64,000 bases of DNA. Source: Siphonodentalium dalli (taxonomy: Eukaryota > Mollusca > Scaphopoda > Gadilida > Siphonodentaliidae). The notes under the pieces were generated by a model. It ran no database searches, had not been told where the DNA came from, and saw nothing but the letters and a program-made list of their open reading frames with translations. Below are positions 12,431 through 24,185 of the stretch, piece by piece. The stretch covers positions 208,059,934 to 208,123,933 of the forward strand of contig CP136063.1 in the NCBI GenBank assembly GCA_032622095.1. Direction: 5' to 3'. A program made the translations under genes and the position numbers. How positions within the stretch are numbered: position 1 is the stretch's first letter; each line of letters starts with the position of its first letter.

Positions 12431-14193
12431 TTTATTTCAATTAAAACAGCTTCTGAAACAGGTTATTTGAACTAAATGAGATCATTCCCAGTCATATGAG
12501 TGATATCAGTAGAGTTTTATGCGGTTTTAGACCAAATTTAGTGAAATTTTGGGGGTGGGTGTCAAACAATTGGGAGTAAAAAATTATTTTGTTTGCAGGT
12601 TTGGGGGTGGTGGGTCCCCGAAAATGCCAGATGCAAAAACAAACGGCATACCTTCCTGCAAATATTTTACTACCCCCGCCGCCGCACTTATAATAATAAG
12701 ATTACAGTCAGGCGCCATGCACCTTTATATGCATGGATCTAATCGTGAGAACGCGTCAAACCTGTTTCAGGGTTAATTGGACAATTTATATCATTAAAAC
12801 TCAATATCGTGGTCAGCATTCATGGAAAGATTGTCGGACAGATTGAGAATTCAAATGTGAGCCAGTAAAAGCAAAGGATTTATTGAGTAAGTTGCAACAT
12901 GTATTTGGCTGCAAAAGATGCATGATTCTAATTGACAACTGTATAATAGATAGGTTTCATAATGTTTCCTAACATTTTATTTATATTTTGTTCTTCAGAA
13001 TATCAATGACTATGTATAGGGACAAGAGGGGAACTCAGAGGATGAACTTGTTCTTTGAAAACAAACACTGTAGTTCAGATTCAAATGGGCTGTTTATTAT
13101 TATAAACATAAACAACCAATAATCAACTTAAATAAAATATATTGTCAAGAAGGTGGAGGCCAATAACCGCCCCCCACCTGCTGATATATAACTATGTTCC
13201 ATAAACATACCTAGCATCAATAACCTAGCTATTGCCTTAGTAAAAGTGGTAACAGATATTTAACCATAATAAAATGTTTTGAATTTCAAGAGACAGATTA
13301 GTGTGAGATGAAACATAAATCTCAAGCTGCTAACATAATATTGGGGTGGGAGGGTGGGAACATGAACCCCGACAATCAAAGAAATATTGGAATTATGTTT
13401 GCACAAAAAAGATATTTGTTCTATTCCAGTGTAAAATGGATGACAAATATACATTCGCACGTAGTCGTGTGTTTTTATGCGTAACGTCACAGACGATCAT
13501 TGCTTCCTAGTTCAAATAGTTAATTTGGTTACGATTATAAGAACCGGAAGTTGCGCAGTGCAACGTTAAATCAGGTCCGCGCACACATTCGAAAGACACT
13601 GTGCAATCAACGATATAGATTCTAAGAACAGCCAGCATCGCAAGACAGCGGCTGTTACTTCATTACGCTAATGACTAATTAAACATTCTCATTGGTTGAT
13701 GAGTTATTACGAGGGGGACAGATTGAGAAATCTAAAAGCTAATAGGATAGCGTCCTTTCACAAGAACTTTCGTTGGGTGTAGACGCAAAAAAATTTCGTC
13801 GTGGTTTTTCCTTGCTTTCTAAGTTTCAACACGTTTTGTTTAATTTCACAAACTTTTACAACACTCAATTTTTAGTTTCTTGGCCCACCACCACCCCATT
13901 GAGCACCACCTTTTCTTCAGAGGCGGTCTTTTGGTCGCCCGCAACATTATTTTTAGGTTATGTAAATATTCTATTTCAGGATTCGTTATGTATATAAATA
14001 TTTTATGATTTTAAAAACGTCATGCTCTAAAATGGGGGACCACCCATTCTAAATTAAGTTCGATTGCTTTGAAAATAAAATTGATTATTTCATAATCAAG
14101 GTTATTTATTTAGGTCATGTAATGCCATTGGTATAATATGGCTTTAGCCCCATATAGAACGATTAGCCGTGTGTGAGCGACATGCGTACTACA
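12431..14193. other. Unassigned sequence
   Basis: It contains G-rich patches (12,548 and 12,602-12,620) and an open frame at 13,773-13,997 without a recognisable domain. No repeat or RNA was identified. Confidence 0.4.
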
Positions 14194-14610
14194 TAAGGAT
14201 TAACTGTCATGTGGACTGTTTTTATGAAGATGTAACGGTGAGGTAAGTGGACATAACTTGTGTAAAACCCGAAGGGTTTTACATACAAGTTATGTCCACT
14301 TACCTCACCGTTACATCTCCATAAAAATAGTCCACATGACAGTTAATCCTTATATTTATATACATTTATATACAATTTCTCTTCATGTTGAAACCCGATG
14401 ATGTATTAAGTCAATCCTGCGCGAGTCAAAATGCGCCCAAAGCATTACGCGTTCGTCTTTCCAAACCTAATGACGTATCGATGGTGTTATTAGCTTGGTA
14501 TTATGAGGCGTTACGCATTCACCGAGAAATAACTGCAACTAGCCACGTGGGCGCCGACCAATCAGAATGCTGGATTTAGTGATGACAACACTTAGTGTGT
14601 AAATATACAA
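14194..14610. repeat. Hairpin plus body of a short element; inverted copy at 53,447-53,934
   Basis: 14,194-14,352 is a near-perfect palindrome (TAAGGATTAACTGTCATGTG... and its complement) centred at about 14,272 between AAAACCC and GGGTTTT. The next ~250 bp (ACCCGATGATGTATTAAGTC...) match 53,447-53,778 in reverse orientation, and the hairpin matches 53,779-53,934. This copy lacks the second hairpin present at 53,314. Confidence 0.85.
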
Positions 14611-15824
14611 CAGTAACCACGCAGTTCCAGACATCAAACCATATAGTTTCTAGCTTACTGACTGGCTCTGGACCCCCGATCAGTTACCACATTGCCAAAC
14701 AATACGCATGAACCTGGAAGTCACCTGGTTTTAACACTGGATTTTGCAACAATATCACCCTCAAAATTATGTTGCATGGGGTTATATTTGGTGTTTTTGG
14801 CAGGTTTGTGCATTTTTTTCCACAGAGAATAAAGTACCTTACCTGTATTAATATAATTGAAGCAGATCGGGATAGAATTGGTTCACACCATTTATTTTTA
14901 TCAATAGTCAATAACAATGCTGAAGACTAAATGGTATGGTAGGATGGCACATATATTTAGTCAATTTTAGTGACTTGTAAAATATATAGCGGAAAGGATT
15001 GCAAAAAAGAGTGAATAAGGAATCATTTGGGATGGTATTCCCAATAAAAATAATTAGTGAAAAAAAAGCATTTAAGTGTCAAATATGGGATAAGGGGGGT
15101 GGGTCCCAAATTTTGCTGAGCAAAAATATTTATTTTGGGGGTGGTTGGTACCTTGAGGTCGGTGATTATCTTTTTAGCCTCGTGTCTGCAATTTTTTTTA
15201 GACCCCCCCCCCACACCCTATTCATCGGTGGAAAAGTTTGAACTTATTATCTGAGCATTTTTCTCGTCAGTGAGATTCAGTAAACAGAAAGATTTCAGCA
15301 GGAAAATGACAAAAATATATTATGTTTTGAATTTTGGATTCCTTTTTTCACTAGTTTTGCTTTATCATATTATGCCATTTTGCACAAGCTTTGTGTTATT
15401 TCATCCAAAATCCAGATATGACCGTTCTGAAAACAATATAATATTAAACAAAGGTATCCTGCACCCCTGTTAAATTACGGTGTCATAGTGGCCACACAAA
15501 CTAATATATTAACGTTTGTCGTGGCAGTTTGAACGATGAGCGAGTGTGGTTGATAATTTCAATATAGTTTATGATGGCATTTGGTTCGCTCTTGAATTTC
15601 CCAAAAACGTGGCATCACAAATGTACATAAACATCTACGTGTGCGTGACATATCAGCCTGAAAGAGACCGGGCAACTGAAAACCTATGCCTCTCATAGTC
15701 TGAAACCTTCCGATATCCTTCGCGTTACCACCATTATTGGCGCTATATATACACCGGTGTTTCGTCGCAGTTTGACGTCACCGTCTACGCTTCCATTAGA
15801 CATTCCATGAGACTATTATGATTT
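14611..15824. other. Unassigned sequence
   Basis: It holds G-rich/C-rich runs near 15,100-15,220 and open frames with no recognisable domain. Nothing else could be supported. Confidence 0.4.
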
Positions 15825-16195
15825 CAAAAACCAAAATACGCCCATATTGGCGTTATTTGAATCTGAATTACGCTCTCTATGAACGTAAATGGGGCACGAA
15901 AACAGAATATTCTGAAATTAGTCTATATGAGCATATACCCGTCTATTCCTATGAATGGCGCGTGCCGCAGCGAAGCCACAGAGCGTGAGTTTGGTATGTC
16001 GTGTCGATGAACAAAATTAGATTAAATAATGCCAATATGGGCGTGTTTCGTAAGAGGGGGTGCATCAAATACGCCGGGTACGGACGTATTTGTAATATAA
16101 ATATGTTCATATATATTCGACTGTTTTCGTGTCACATTTACGTTCATATAGAGCGTAATTCTGATTCAAATAACGCCGATATAGTCAGGTTCGAA
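15825..16195. repeat. MITE-like inverted repeat, ~370 bp
   Basis: GGCGTTATTTGAATCTGAAT at 15,852 and the following ACGCTCT..ATGAACGTAAAT return as reverse complement at about 16,130-16,180 (ATTTACGTTCATATAGAGCG followed by TAATTCTGATTCAAATAACG). CCAATATGGGCGTGTTTCG near 16,032 mirrors CGCCCATATTGG at 15,841. This forms the outer part of the following inverted-duplication region. Confidence 0.65.
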
Positions 16196-17207
16196 ACTCT
16201 AAAAAAGCTTCTAGAAACAAAGTGCGGCATTTTTCTTTCAAAAGCTTTTGAGAATTGTTTCTAAAGGTATTTTTTATGCTGATTTCAAAAACCAATGTTG
16301 GCAAGTTGACAAATTATCATTTCTGGTCAAAAATGGCAATTCAAAATGGCCGCCATCAAAACAAAGTCTAACTTTACGATTGTTGTTATGTGTTGCTCTA
16401 AGACGTTCGAATATTGAGTATTTCCGTACTTTCGAACGAATTGGAACAAGAAAAAGTATACACAGAACATATGTGGTAATTTAAAGTGAACATATTTGAC
16501 CTTTAACCTCATTTATGCCCAAAAAATTACAAAACACGATAATTTTATTAATTATTACGGTCTTAAATGGCAGAAAGTGAAATATGCTGGAAACGTATCC
16601 TTCAAATGTCCTTCAAATGTTATAGACAGTTGTGTCTAAATGTAATTTGTAAACTGATTCCAAAAAACAATGTTGGCAACTAGACAAATAATTATTTCTG
16701 AACTAAAATGACAATTCAAAATGGCCGCCTTCAGAACAAAGTCTAGATTTTCGTTTACTGTTATATGTTGTTCTAAGACGTTTGAATATTATGCATTTCC
16801 GTACTTTCGAACGAATTATTACAAGTGACACTATACACAGAACATACGTGGTAATTTAAAGTGAACATGTTTGCCATTTAACCAAATTTATGCCCAAAAA
16901 TGAAAAACAATGCAAATTTTATAAATTATTGCGGTCTTAAATGGTAGAAAGTGAAGTATGCCGGAAATATATCCTTCAAATGGTTTAGACAGTTGTGTCT
17001 AAATGTAATTTGTAATCTGATACCAAAAAAACAATGTTGGCAACTCAACAAATAATTATTTCGGACCTAAAATAACAATTCAAAATGGCTGATATAATAA
17101 TCAGTTAAAAATTCGAAAATCATCAGTAATATTATGAAACTGGTTCATCAACACCCAATGCGACACAATTTGCCATCATATAGCCAAATATGGTCACATA
17201 AAAAGCC

Positions 17208-18246
17208 TTATTTATTATTGCAGTCAGTTCCACAATTGCAGAGTGGTGTGCAGGGTAACTCTGATCTTCTGCAGGTACACATTGCTGTTACACACCCCTT
17301 CTGCACCCACATTTGATTATTTCGAGACATGATTTTGGAATGGGTTTTAGTGACATCATGGTTGGATCTAATCGACCATGTTCTTCTTCCCATCCCATTG
17401 TCGAAGGATCCGGTAATGTTTGCACAGGAATGGTTACTTGTTTCCAAACTAAAACCTGGTAGTTTGTTCTCAAAAGGTGGTAATGAAATGAGTCACTGGT
17501 TGGTGGAAGCTTTTCAGGAGATTCAGTCCGAGTGAACATCCTGAATCTTGCATTGAGTTTTGCATCGGAAACTCCATACAACTTGCATACAAAATGTTCA
17601 GCACTTTCAATTGTTTCAGTGGATATTGCAAGATTACATATGCCCTTTAAGAGTTCACAACATTCCAGGTAAATCTTCCATGAGGAACTTTTAGACATCC
17701 CATATATGAACGAAGTTGAATCACACCTCGTTAAAGCATGAAACGCTAGAATATAGTTCAGAGCGTCTGTCGATATTTGGGTGGCAACATCCCTGACGGG
17801 TATAATTTTAGGGCTTTTGGAAGTTCCAGCCATCATGAACACATCACAATCTGCAGGTAATTTGTTTAGGTAACCAAACAATAACACTAGAACATCGACT
17901 TCCCTACTTACCACAATAACTTGTTTCAGATTGCACCCCATGCTGGCATCAAATGAATGAAGGATAAGTCTAGTGTACGCCTCTTCGTGATTAGACTCTA
18001 ACCATTTCAAGTCTGTTCCATCTACCGAACAATCTACTATGCAATCTTATGGTAACCCCCCTGCAACAACAACAGTAACACCTTCTGTTTTCGCTTTGGT
18101 AACAAGTTCTCGAGACAAGAAACCATTCAAATCGGACTTGTTGTCAGACAACAAAATGAAACTTTTCCAATTTTGTGGGATGGGAACATCACGATTTGTT
18201 ATTGTCCTTCGGATCAATGGTACATTGCGACTTCTTCTTGACGGAG
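17208..18246 (-). pseudogene. Broken XPG/FEN1-like (PIN superfamily) protein with Cys-rich tail
   Basis: Reading leftwards from the core edge at 18,246, the frame encodes RNVPLIRRTITNRD...VVVAGGLP, then meets an in-frame TAA near 18,035. It resumes in the same frame with HEEAYTRLIL, REVDVLVLLFG and ALTRCDSTSF. Spacing and flanks match the acidic blocks of XPG/FEN1-type nucleases as seen in a large family of uncharacterised invertebrate proteins (usual forms HEEADTR, DTDVLVLL, GCDTTS). Here a block-1 aspartate is tyrosine, block 2 is altered and the GCD glycine is arginine, so catalysis is doubtful. The C terminus begins a Cys-rich motif (IKCGC), but a one-base shift near 17,298 truncates it. 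The rest (CNCGTDC) continues in another frame to 17,208. The 5' end is missing, cut at the inverted-repeat junction. Confidence 0.65.
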
Positions 18247-18629
18247 TGCAAGTTGTATGGAGTTTCCGATGCAAAACTCAACAATGCAAGATTCAGGATG
18301 TTCACTCGGACTGAATCTCCTGAAAAGCTTCCACCAACTAGTGACCATTTCATTACCACCTTTTGAGAACAAACTACCAGGTTTTAGTTTGGAAACAAGT
18401 AACCATTCATGTGCAAACATTACAGGATCCTTCGACAATGGGATGGAAAGAAGAAAATGGTCGATTAGATCCAACCATGATGTCACCAGAATCCATTTCA
18501 AAATCATGTCTCGAAATAATCAAATGTGGGTGCAAGAAGGTGTGTGTAACAGCAAGGTGTACAAACAGAAAATCAGAATTACCCTGCACACCACTCTGCA
18601 ATTGTGGAACTGACTGCAATAATAAATAA
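18247..18629 (+). pseudogene. Inverted partial copy of the XPG-like gene's 3' half
   Basis: This plus-strand fragment begins abruptly at CKLYGVSDAKL, the point where homology to the minus-strand gene starts, and runs to the same C terminus. One frameshift lies near 18,363. The Cys-rich tail (IKCGCKKVCVTARC...CNCGTDCNNK) is intact here, unlike in the minus-strand copy. There is no upstream gene portion and no start codon in context. Confidence 0.75.
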
Positions 18630-19233
18630 GGCTTTTTTGTGACCATTTTTGGCTATATGATGGCAAATTGTGTCGCATTGGCCATTTTGAATTGTCATTT
18701 TAGGTCCGAAATAATTATTTGTCGAGCTGCCAACATTGTTTTTTTGGAATCAGAATACAAATTTCTTTAGACACAACTGTCTAAACTATTTGAAGGATAT
18801 ATTTCCGGCATACTTCACTTTCTGCCTTTTAAGACCTCAATTATTTATCAAATTCGCGTTTTTTTTCATTTTTGGGCATAAATTGGGTTAAATGTCAAAC
18901 ATGTTCACTTTAAATTACCATATATGCTCTGTGTATAGTGTCTCTTGTCACAATTCGTTCGAAAGTACGGAAATGCGTAATATTCAAATGTCATAGAACA
19001 ACATATAACAGTAAACGAAAATCTAGACTTTGTTCTGATGGCGGCCATTTTGAATTGTCATTTTGGGTCAGAAAAAAATACAATTAGAAACAATTCTCAA
19101 AAGCTTTTGAAAGAAAAATCCCCGCACCTTTCAGTTTTATTCCATTTCAAACCTGACTAATAGGGGTTATTTGGGTTTTTGAAATACGTTCAATATAAAC
19201 CTATATGTATTTTCAGGAGAACAGGCTGTATGA

Positions 19234-19509
19234 TTGGTAGTGGCTGAATCTTGTCGCGATTTGGGGTTGACTGCGTACGGGCATAATGTTTTTAATTTGA
19301 GTAATGGGAATCCCTGCTCTTTGTGTCAGACTATCGAAAATATGAGGGAAGAAAACATAACGCCACTCTTAATAAGAAGATGCCAGACGAGGGTGAAACT
19401 CTTCTGTAGAGTAATGGGTGGGTTGGTACCTGCTATTCGATCAACAGACATATTAACACCAAAGAAAGACGGAAGAAAAATAAAGGCGAAAACATATCCA
19501 GGATTCTAG
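19234..19509 (+). pseudogene. Probable C-terminal relic of a LINE reverse transcriptase ORF
   Basis: The frame IRRCQTRVKLFCRVMGGLVP followed by STDILTPKKDGRK resembles the post-RT region of many non-LTR retrotransposons, where a line such as RR-x-x-R-(L/V)-x-L-F-(Y/C)-(K/R)-(I/V) is followed by (Y/I)L-(T/P)-P. No RT core lies upstream. The upstream 70 codons (LSNGNPCSLCQ) are not recognised. It ends in a stop before a C-rich run. Clade not assigned. Confidence 0.45.
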
Positions 19510-20460
19510 TCAACAAATATCCTGGATGTCAGCACATGCACATGCGGAGAAACATGACATAACATCATACCCCCCCCCCCCTCCACCGCGCAACATGTAC
19601 AGTTTCGAGGCTCCCGCGTTGGGAAATATACTGCTACAGATAGAGAACACGTTGTGTTTACTCAGACGGCATGGTGTTATCACTGGCCTATTTTCATGGA
19701 TAAACATGATTGCTGATTATGGAACATGTATATATGTATATCAACAGGACACTGATAACAGGACATTGTCATTTTTGTTTTTTACGATCCAGCCTGTCCT
19801 CCGGAAAACCAGCACAATATCTGCTTAAAATAAAACTTATTGTAGGTAGATAATCTGCTTAGAATGGCATAATTTTGAGTCTATAATTGTGCTGAAAATT
19901 AAAATATCACATTAACGACTCATACTGAGGCGATTCTAAGCAGATTATGTGCAGACAATGACAGAAATAAAGCAACTCATGACTTTTTAGGTGTACGCTT
20001 TTTAACATGTGTTTTCACTTTGGCCCGCGCGATAAAACGAACTAACGGACAAGAGTCCATTGTCTGCTTATTTCAGCATCAAATAATCACATTATGTACG
20101 TATTTCACATTAAAGGTCTATTATGTGCGTATTTCTGCGAGGATATGTTGCACGATCTATATCGTTCCGAAAATAATTTATAATCACCGGAGCCATGGTG
20201 AAACCTAACCTTGTGTTACATGTACTTCTCGGGATATCGCGACGGCGTCCGTGCATTTCCGCATTTATTTCTACAAAGAATCCATTGGAGTTATTTGTTC
20301 TAGCCCCACGAGATTGCTTTAATAAATAGAGGTAACCAAGGATACGCCACAATTTCGCAACTAAAATCAAACAGTGCTTAATATTAATTTTTACTCGCGA
20401 TTTTACCGTGAGCATGCGCAGTCAAACTATCGGTTACTTCCCACGACGGAAAACTGTCCA
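19510..20460. other. Unassigned sequence with a poly-C run
   Basis: There is a C-rich run at about 19,570-19,582. A direct repeat of TAATCTGCTTAGAATGG-like words occurs at 19,848 and, inverted, near 19,932. Nothing coding was recognised. Confidence 0.4.
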
Positions 20461-20625
20461 CTTACGATTGAATCGTGGTCGTCTGAACGTTCACTTGCGA
20501 TTGACTCGTGCTCGTCTGAACGTTCACTTACGATTGAATCGTGGTCGTCTGAACGTTCACTTACGATTGAATCGTGGTCGTCTGAACGGTAACTTACGAT
20601 TGAATCGTGGTCGTATGAATATTTA
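20461..20625. repeat. 33-bp tandem repeat, five copies
   Basis: Units start at 20,461, 20,494, 20,527, 20,560 and 20,593, each reading CTTACGATTGAATCGTGGTC followed by GTCTGAACGTTCA with few changes. The period is a multiple of three, which keeps frames open on both strands (for example DDHDSIVSERS on the minus strand). No surrounding gene structure supports coding. Confidence 0.9.
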
Positions 20626-21824
20626 TTGTTATGGGCGAACACATGTAATGATCCTAATTATTAAGTTAATTGCCTATCGTTGTGCAATCTAATGTGATTA
20701 CTGATGTATACATATACGCATACACAGTTGTATATACATACATATGGATGACCAATGCTGAATGTGATATCCGAATTTGTTGACATTATAATGTACATGT
20801 ATACAAGTTCTGTGTGTTTCACTGTTATATATGTGACTTTCCAATAAATCAATAAAATCATACCAATGCATGTAGAAACCACCGATGATAGGAAATCAAC
20901 TCACACAGACACACGAATCGGATTACCTTTACTGTGTGTGAATCCCTCGCCTATACCGGGATGCGAACCAGCGGCGGCATCGCTGACAGCTTATGTATGT
21001 ATAATGTACCATTCACATTACTTGCTGATTCATACGCCGGAGACATAAACAAGGCACTGACCGGAGCAATAAAAGAGGCATACCGCCTCTCATAGATACT
21101 TATGTCTCTCGTTAATACTCTGCATGCGACAGGATGAAGCTGTATAAAGATCTCGTAGGAATTGATTTTCGCATCTCTTTTATATAATATGTCGCGACAA
21201 ACAGGTATCATATATCATGCCCTAACTACCCTAGCTTATTTTACAGAATCCCTTAATGGATTCGATCATAATTGATCAGCGCAGTTATCCGACACAGTCC
21301 AATGTTAAACACACGCACATGTATATTGGCGCCGCAGAGTAGCTTGTAGGGACGTATATAGAATATCTCCGTTATAGTGTAAACAATATTTTATTCGCCA
21401 TTATAGGGTGTGATTAAACACCGCCCGGACCAACCCCTGCGGTGTCGAGGCGATGATGCCATTTTGAGAGTTAATAGCGCTACTTCTGTGTGGCCGCGAC
21501 CCCGTCCGTGCGTTTGTGGGTTTCGATGACACCATCACACTGTTATGGCCACTACAATCACCTTATCCACCACAGGGGCGGCCCGGGCTTGTCCGGACTG
21601 GTCTGGGTGCTGTTTAGTCACACCGCAATGATATATGGGCACATACAGTTTAATTAAATACAGCCTAGACAGTGTAATAAATGAAGAACAATTCGGATCT
21701 GGCGGTAAAGGGCCATTTCCTTGTCGTGTATCATCCAACATGAATTTGTCTCGATTTGTTAAGTATATGATAAATAAATGTATATGTATAGTTAAGTTAT
21801 ATTAGAAGAGCGCCAGTATATAGG
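20626..21824. other. Unassigned sequence, possible tRNA-derived SINE piece
   Basis: On the minus strand near 20,957-20,970 the word GGTTCGCATCCCGG resembles an RNA polymerase III B box. I see no clear A box at the right distance, so a SINE is only possible. The rest is unassigned. Confidence 0.3.
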
Positions 21825-21975
21825 TAGAACGACACAAGAGTGTGAACATGATAACGTTATTGCACGAGTTTGTTCTGCTGCGATGGTAAGACGAGAACCA
21901 GAGGTTCGAGTTTTACCTCGCGGCATGACAAACGAGTGCAATAACGTTAACATGTTCACAAAACTGTGTTGTTCT
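21825..21975. repeat. Hairpin element, ~150 bp
   Basis: TAGAACGACACAAGAGTGTG at 21,825 and the following AACATGATAACGTTATTGCA are mirrored by the reverse complement ending at 21,975 (AACATGTTCACAAAACTGTG, TTGTTCTA). The arms are about 70 bp with a few mismatches and the loop lies near CCAGAGG. It looks like a palindromic MITE. Confidence 0.8.
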
Positions 21976-22298
21976 ATGTTTATTGCACACTCTGAAGATT
22001 GTAGCTTGTACTATACTAACTTTAGGTCTATATTGTTTATTTAATTGCACAAACGTGTTCTATAGCCTATACCTAATAATTTAGGTGAAGAAATTGTCTG
22101 CTACGGTTGACGTCGCCAATGACGTAATCGGTTTGTATTGTTCAAGAACAATACACAATTGTTTATTGAACGTTTTGAAATCTTCTGTATTTTGCTGTAT
22201 TCTCACAAATAAGCCATTGAGTGTGCAATAAAAGTTAAAGCTGAACCTTGTGACTATAGATGCGCTTGTTTGATTCAAAGTAAAGATCTAGCAACATT
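21976..22298. other. Spacer before the 22.3-kb element
   Basis: No gene or repeat was recognised. Confidence 0.4.
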
Positions 22299-23341
22299 AG
22301 AGGAGCGGCCAAATCCATAAAGGGCCTTAGTTTTCGAGATACCCCTACCCTCGGTAGAACAAGTTGAAACCAACTTTTTCTGGAAGGTAAATCTATATCA
22401 TTTATGAAAATGATTCTTGGCCTTACCGGAATTGGTGGCAGCTATGTATGGTAAGACACTTTTGTGAAGGTACCCTACCGAAAAATTAGCCTGTTTTCAG
22501 CGGTTGACCAGCTATACACCATTGGTTAAAGGTTAATCACATCACCAAAAACAGAACGTTCTATTTGTTATTATGGGGTACATGGTGATCGGAACGTTCT
22601 TATTTTTTTCTGGTTTGTTTGAGATTTCACGACGCCATGGTGTAGAATGTAACATTCTGTGTCAAAATATCATGACGTCAACTCTGTACAAAACTAGGAC
22701 GCTGGATTGAGCTTATCTTGTCATATATGTTTGGAAAGACTAGGGTGTTTTCTACCGGGAGGTATTAATTTTATTTTCCCGATCCTACAAATTTTGCAAT
22801 AATAGGCAACAACTTACCCCCCCCCCCCAATGTCATAAAAAGTATAGCCATCGCCGGGGATTGGATTCCAGAATGATAGAATAGTGCGTCGTATTTCCTT
22901 TTATTTAGCGTAGAACACACATAACAAGTGTAAAATGCGAATTTCCAACCATATTCACTATTAGAAGAGTTTCGAAATCCAAGATGGCGTCCAATATGGC
23001 ATTCAGTTTTTATTTTAAGACTTAGTGAAGCGACATACGAAAAATCCAGAAAAGGAACGTCCCCAGTGGTAAAACGTATATTATTTTAATGACCATATGG
23101 AATAGCATTTCATATGAAACATTAGTTTCACTAATAATACATCTTATCAATTGGTAAAATAATAGTCAAAAATTAATTCCGTCGTTCAATGTCATAAAAT
23201 TCGAACTAAAGTTGTCGCCTGGAATTGGAACCATGAATGATCGCATAATGCGCAGTATTTTGTTTTATTTAATGTAGAATGCTCATGAAAATTGACCAGA
23301 GAAAATGTCCATCCAGATTTGTTATTAAAAGAGTATCATAA
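22299..23341 (+). repeat. Left inverted arm, part 1 (before the Ty3 insertion)
   Basis: It matches the reverse complement of about 38,700-39,735. It ends at AAGAGTATCATAA, where the retrotransposon entered. The same arm resumes at 34,845. Inside are the start of the ~366-bp unit array and a C run at 22,817-22,828. Confidence 0.8.
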
Positions 23342-24165
23342 TGTAATAGTGTGGTAATTTACGGTAATCTTATCTTCTAAACAGTTTTAATATTAACCGA
23401 CAAAACAGGGTTAACTTATTCCAATATTTCTATTGTATTCTTATTTTATACTAACACGCACATGCGCAGTTTGTATTGTCATATTTCCTTATTTGGCTAA
23501 CCAATCACATCGTGAATATTGGGTGAGTTCATTATTGCTCATGCTTCATTTTTTCCCGCCATGAACTAATCTGTTCTCTTTCTCAATTTGTCACCGTCCA
23601 TGGCGGATGCTCCTGTTTAGCGGTCTTCAATTTATTCCATAGTGGTAAGACGTGGCCTTGTCGGACTGACAGGTAATTATCAATTTTATAGTTATATATG
23701 CTTTTACTATTGTTGCTACCCAACAATTTTATATCTCTTATAATTTATTTAAAACTCTGAAACCAGTAGATTGTATTTTGTGATAGACTTTATCAAAGTC
23801 TCTAATTTAGTGAAATATTATAATAAAACCCCATTTTTATATAATGTTTTCATGTCATTATAAATGGCTACATTTTTGTAAAGCCTGTGCATATTTTGAT
23901 TTGAGGTAAAGTTCTTTTGTGCCATTTTAGTTTGTGAACAATTTGGAATTAGTTTGCATAATTTCGATGCCAAAATATAATTCTAATGCATTTTGTTCAA
24001 TTTCTTTTACAGGGCTACAAAAAGTTAACAAGTTTACAAATTTACAAATCTTTGATTTATCACATCGATGTATATAAAGAATATTACTTGCATCTTTAAA
24101 CGGACTTGTTATTCTATTGTGAACCCAACCACCCCGAGATTTGGAACATAGAACGGTCTAGTGCA
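23342..24165 (+). repeat. 5' LTR (824 bp)
   Basis: It begins TGTAATAG and ends TAGTGCA. It contains the uninterrupted site TTCTTTTACAGGG (24,003-24,014) at which the 3' LTR copy was split. Confidence 0.9.
24071..24078 (+). promoter_or_regulatory. Candidate LTR TATA box
   Basis: TATATAAA lies about 90 bp before the LTR end and is conserved in the 3' LTR (about 34,750). It is a plausible Pol II core promoter for the retroelement. Confidence 0.45.
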
Positions 24166-24166
24166 C

Positions 24167-24185
24167 TGGCGCCCTTCTAGACGGC
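24167..24185 (+). other. Primer-binding site
   Basis: TGGCGCCCTTCTAGACGGC lies one base after the LTR. Its reverse complement ends in CCA, as expected for a tRNA 3' end. The tRNA isotype was not determined. Confidence 0.8.

Larger units (their letters stand above)
16196..19195. mobile_element. Inverted duplication enclosing a broken XPG-like gene
   Basis: The left arm (about 16,196-17,587) and right arm (18,247 to about 19,190) are reverse complements around a unique core of 17,588-18,246. The left arm contains two units of roughly 370 bp (AAAATGGCCGCC followed by TTCCGTACTTTCGAACGAAT). The right arm contains one. Both arms include the 3' half of the gene described below. It may be a foldback-like element or a simple inverted duplication. 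Confidence 0.75.

Noticed and set aside
20374-20692. Repetitive proteins on both strands over the 33-bp array
   Set aside because: Openness follows from the period being a multiple of three. No start context, splice site or homology supports coding.
20890-21060. Possible tRNA gene or tRNA-derived SINE on the minus strand
   Set aside because: Only a B-box-like GGTTCGCATCC is present. I found no A box or cloverleaf, so it is not listed as an RNA gene.
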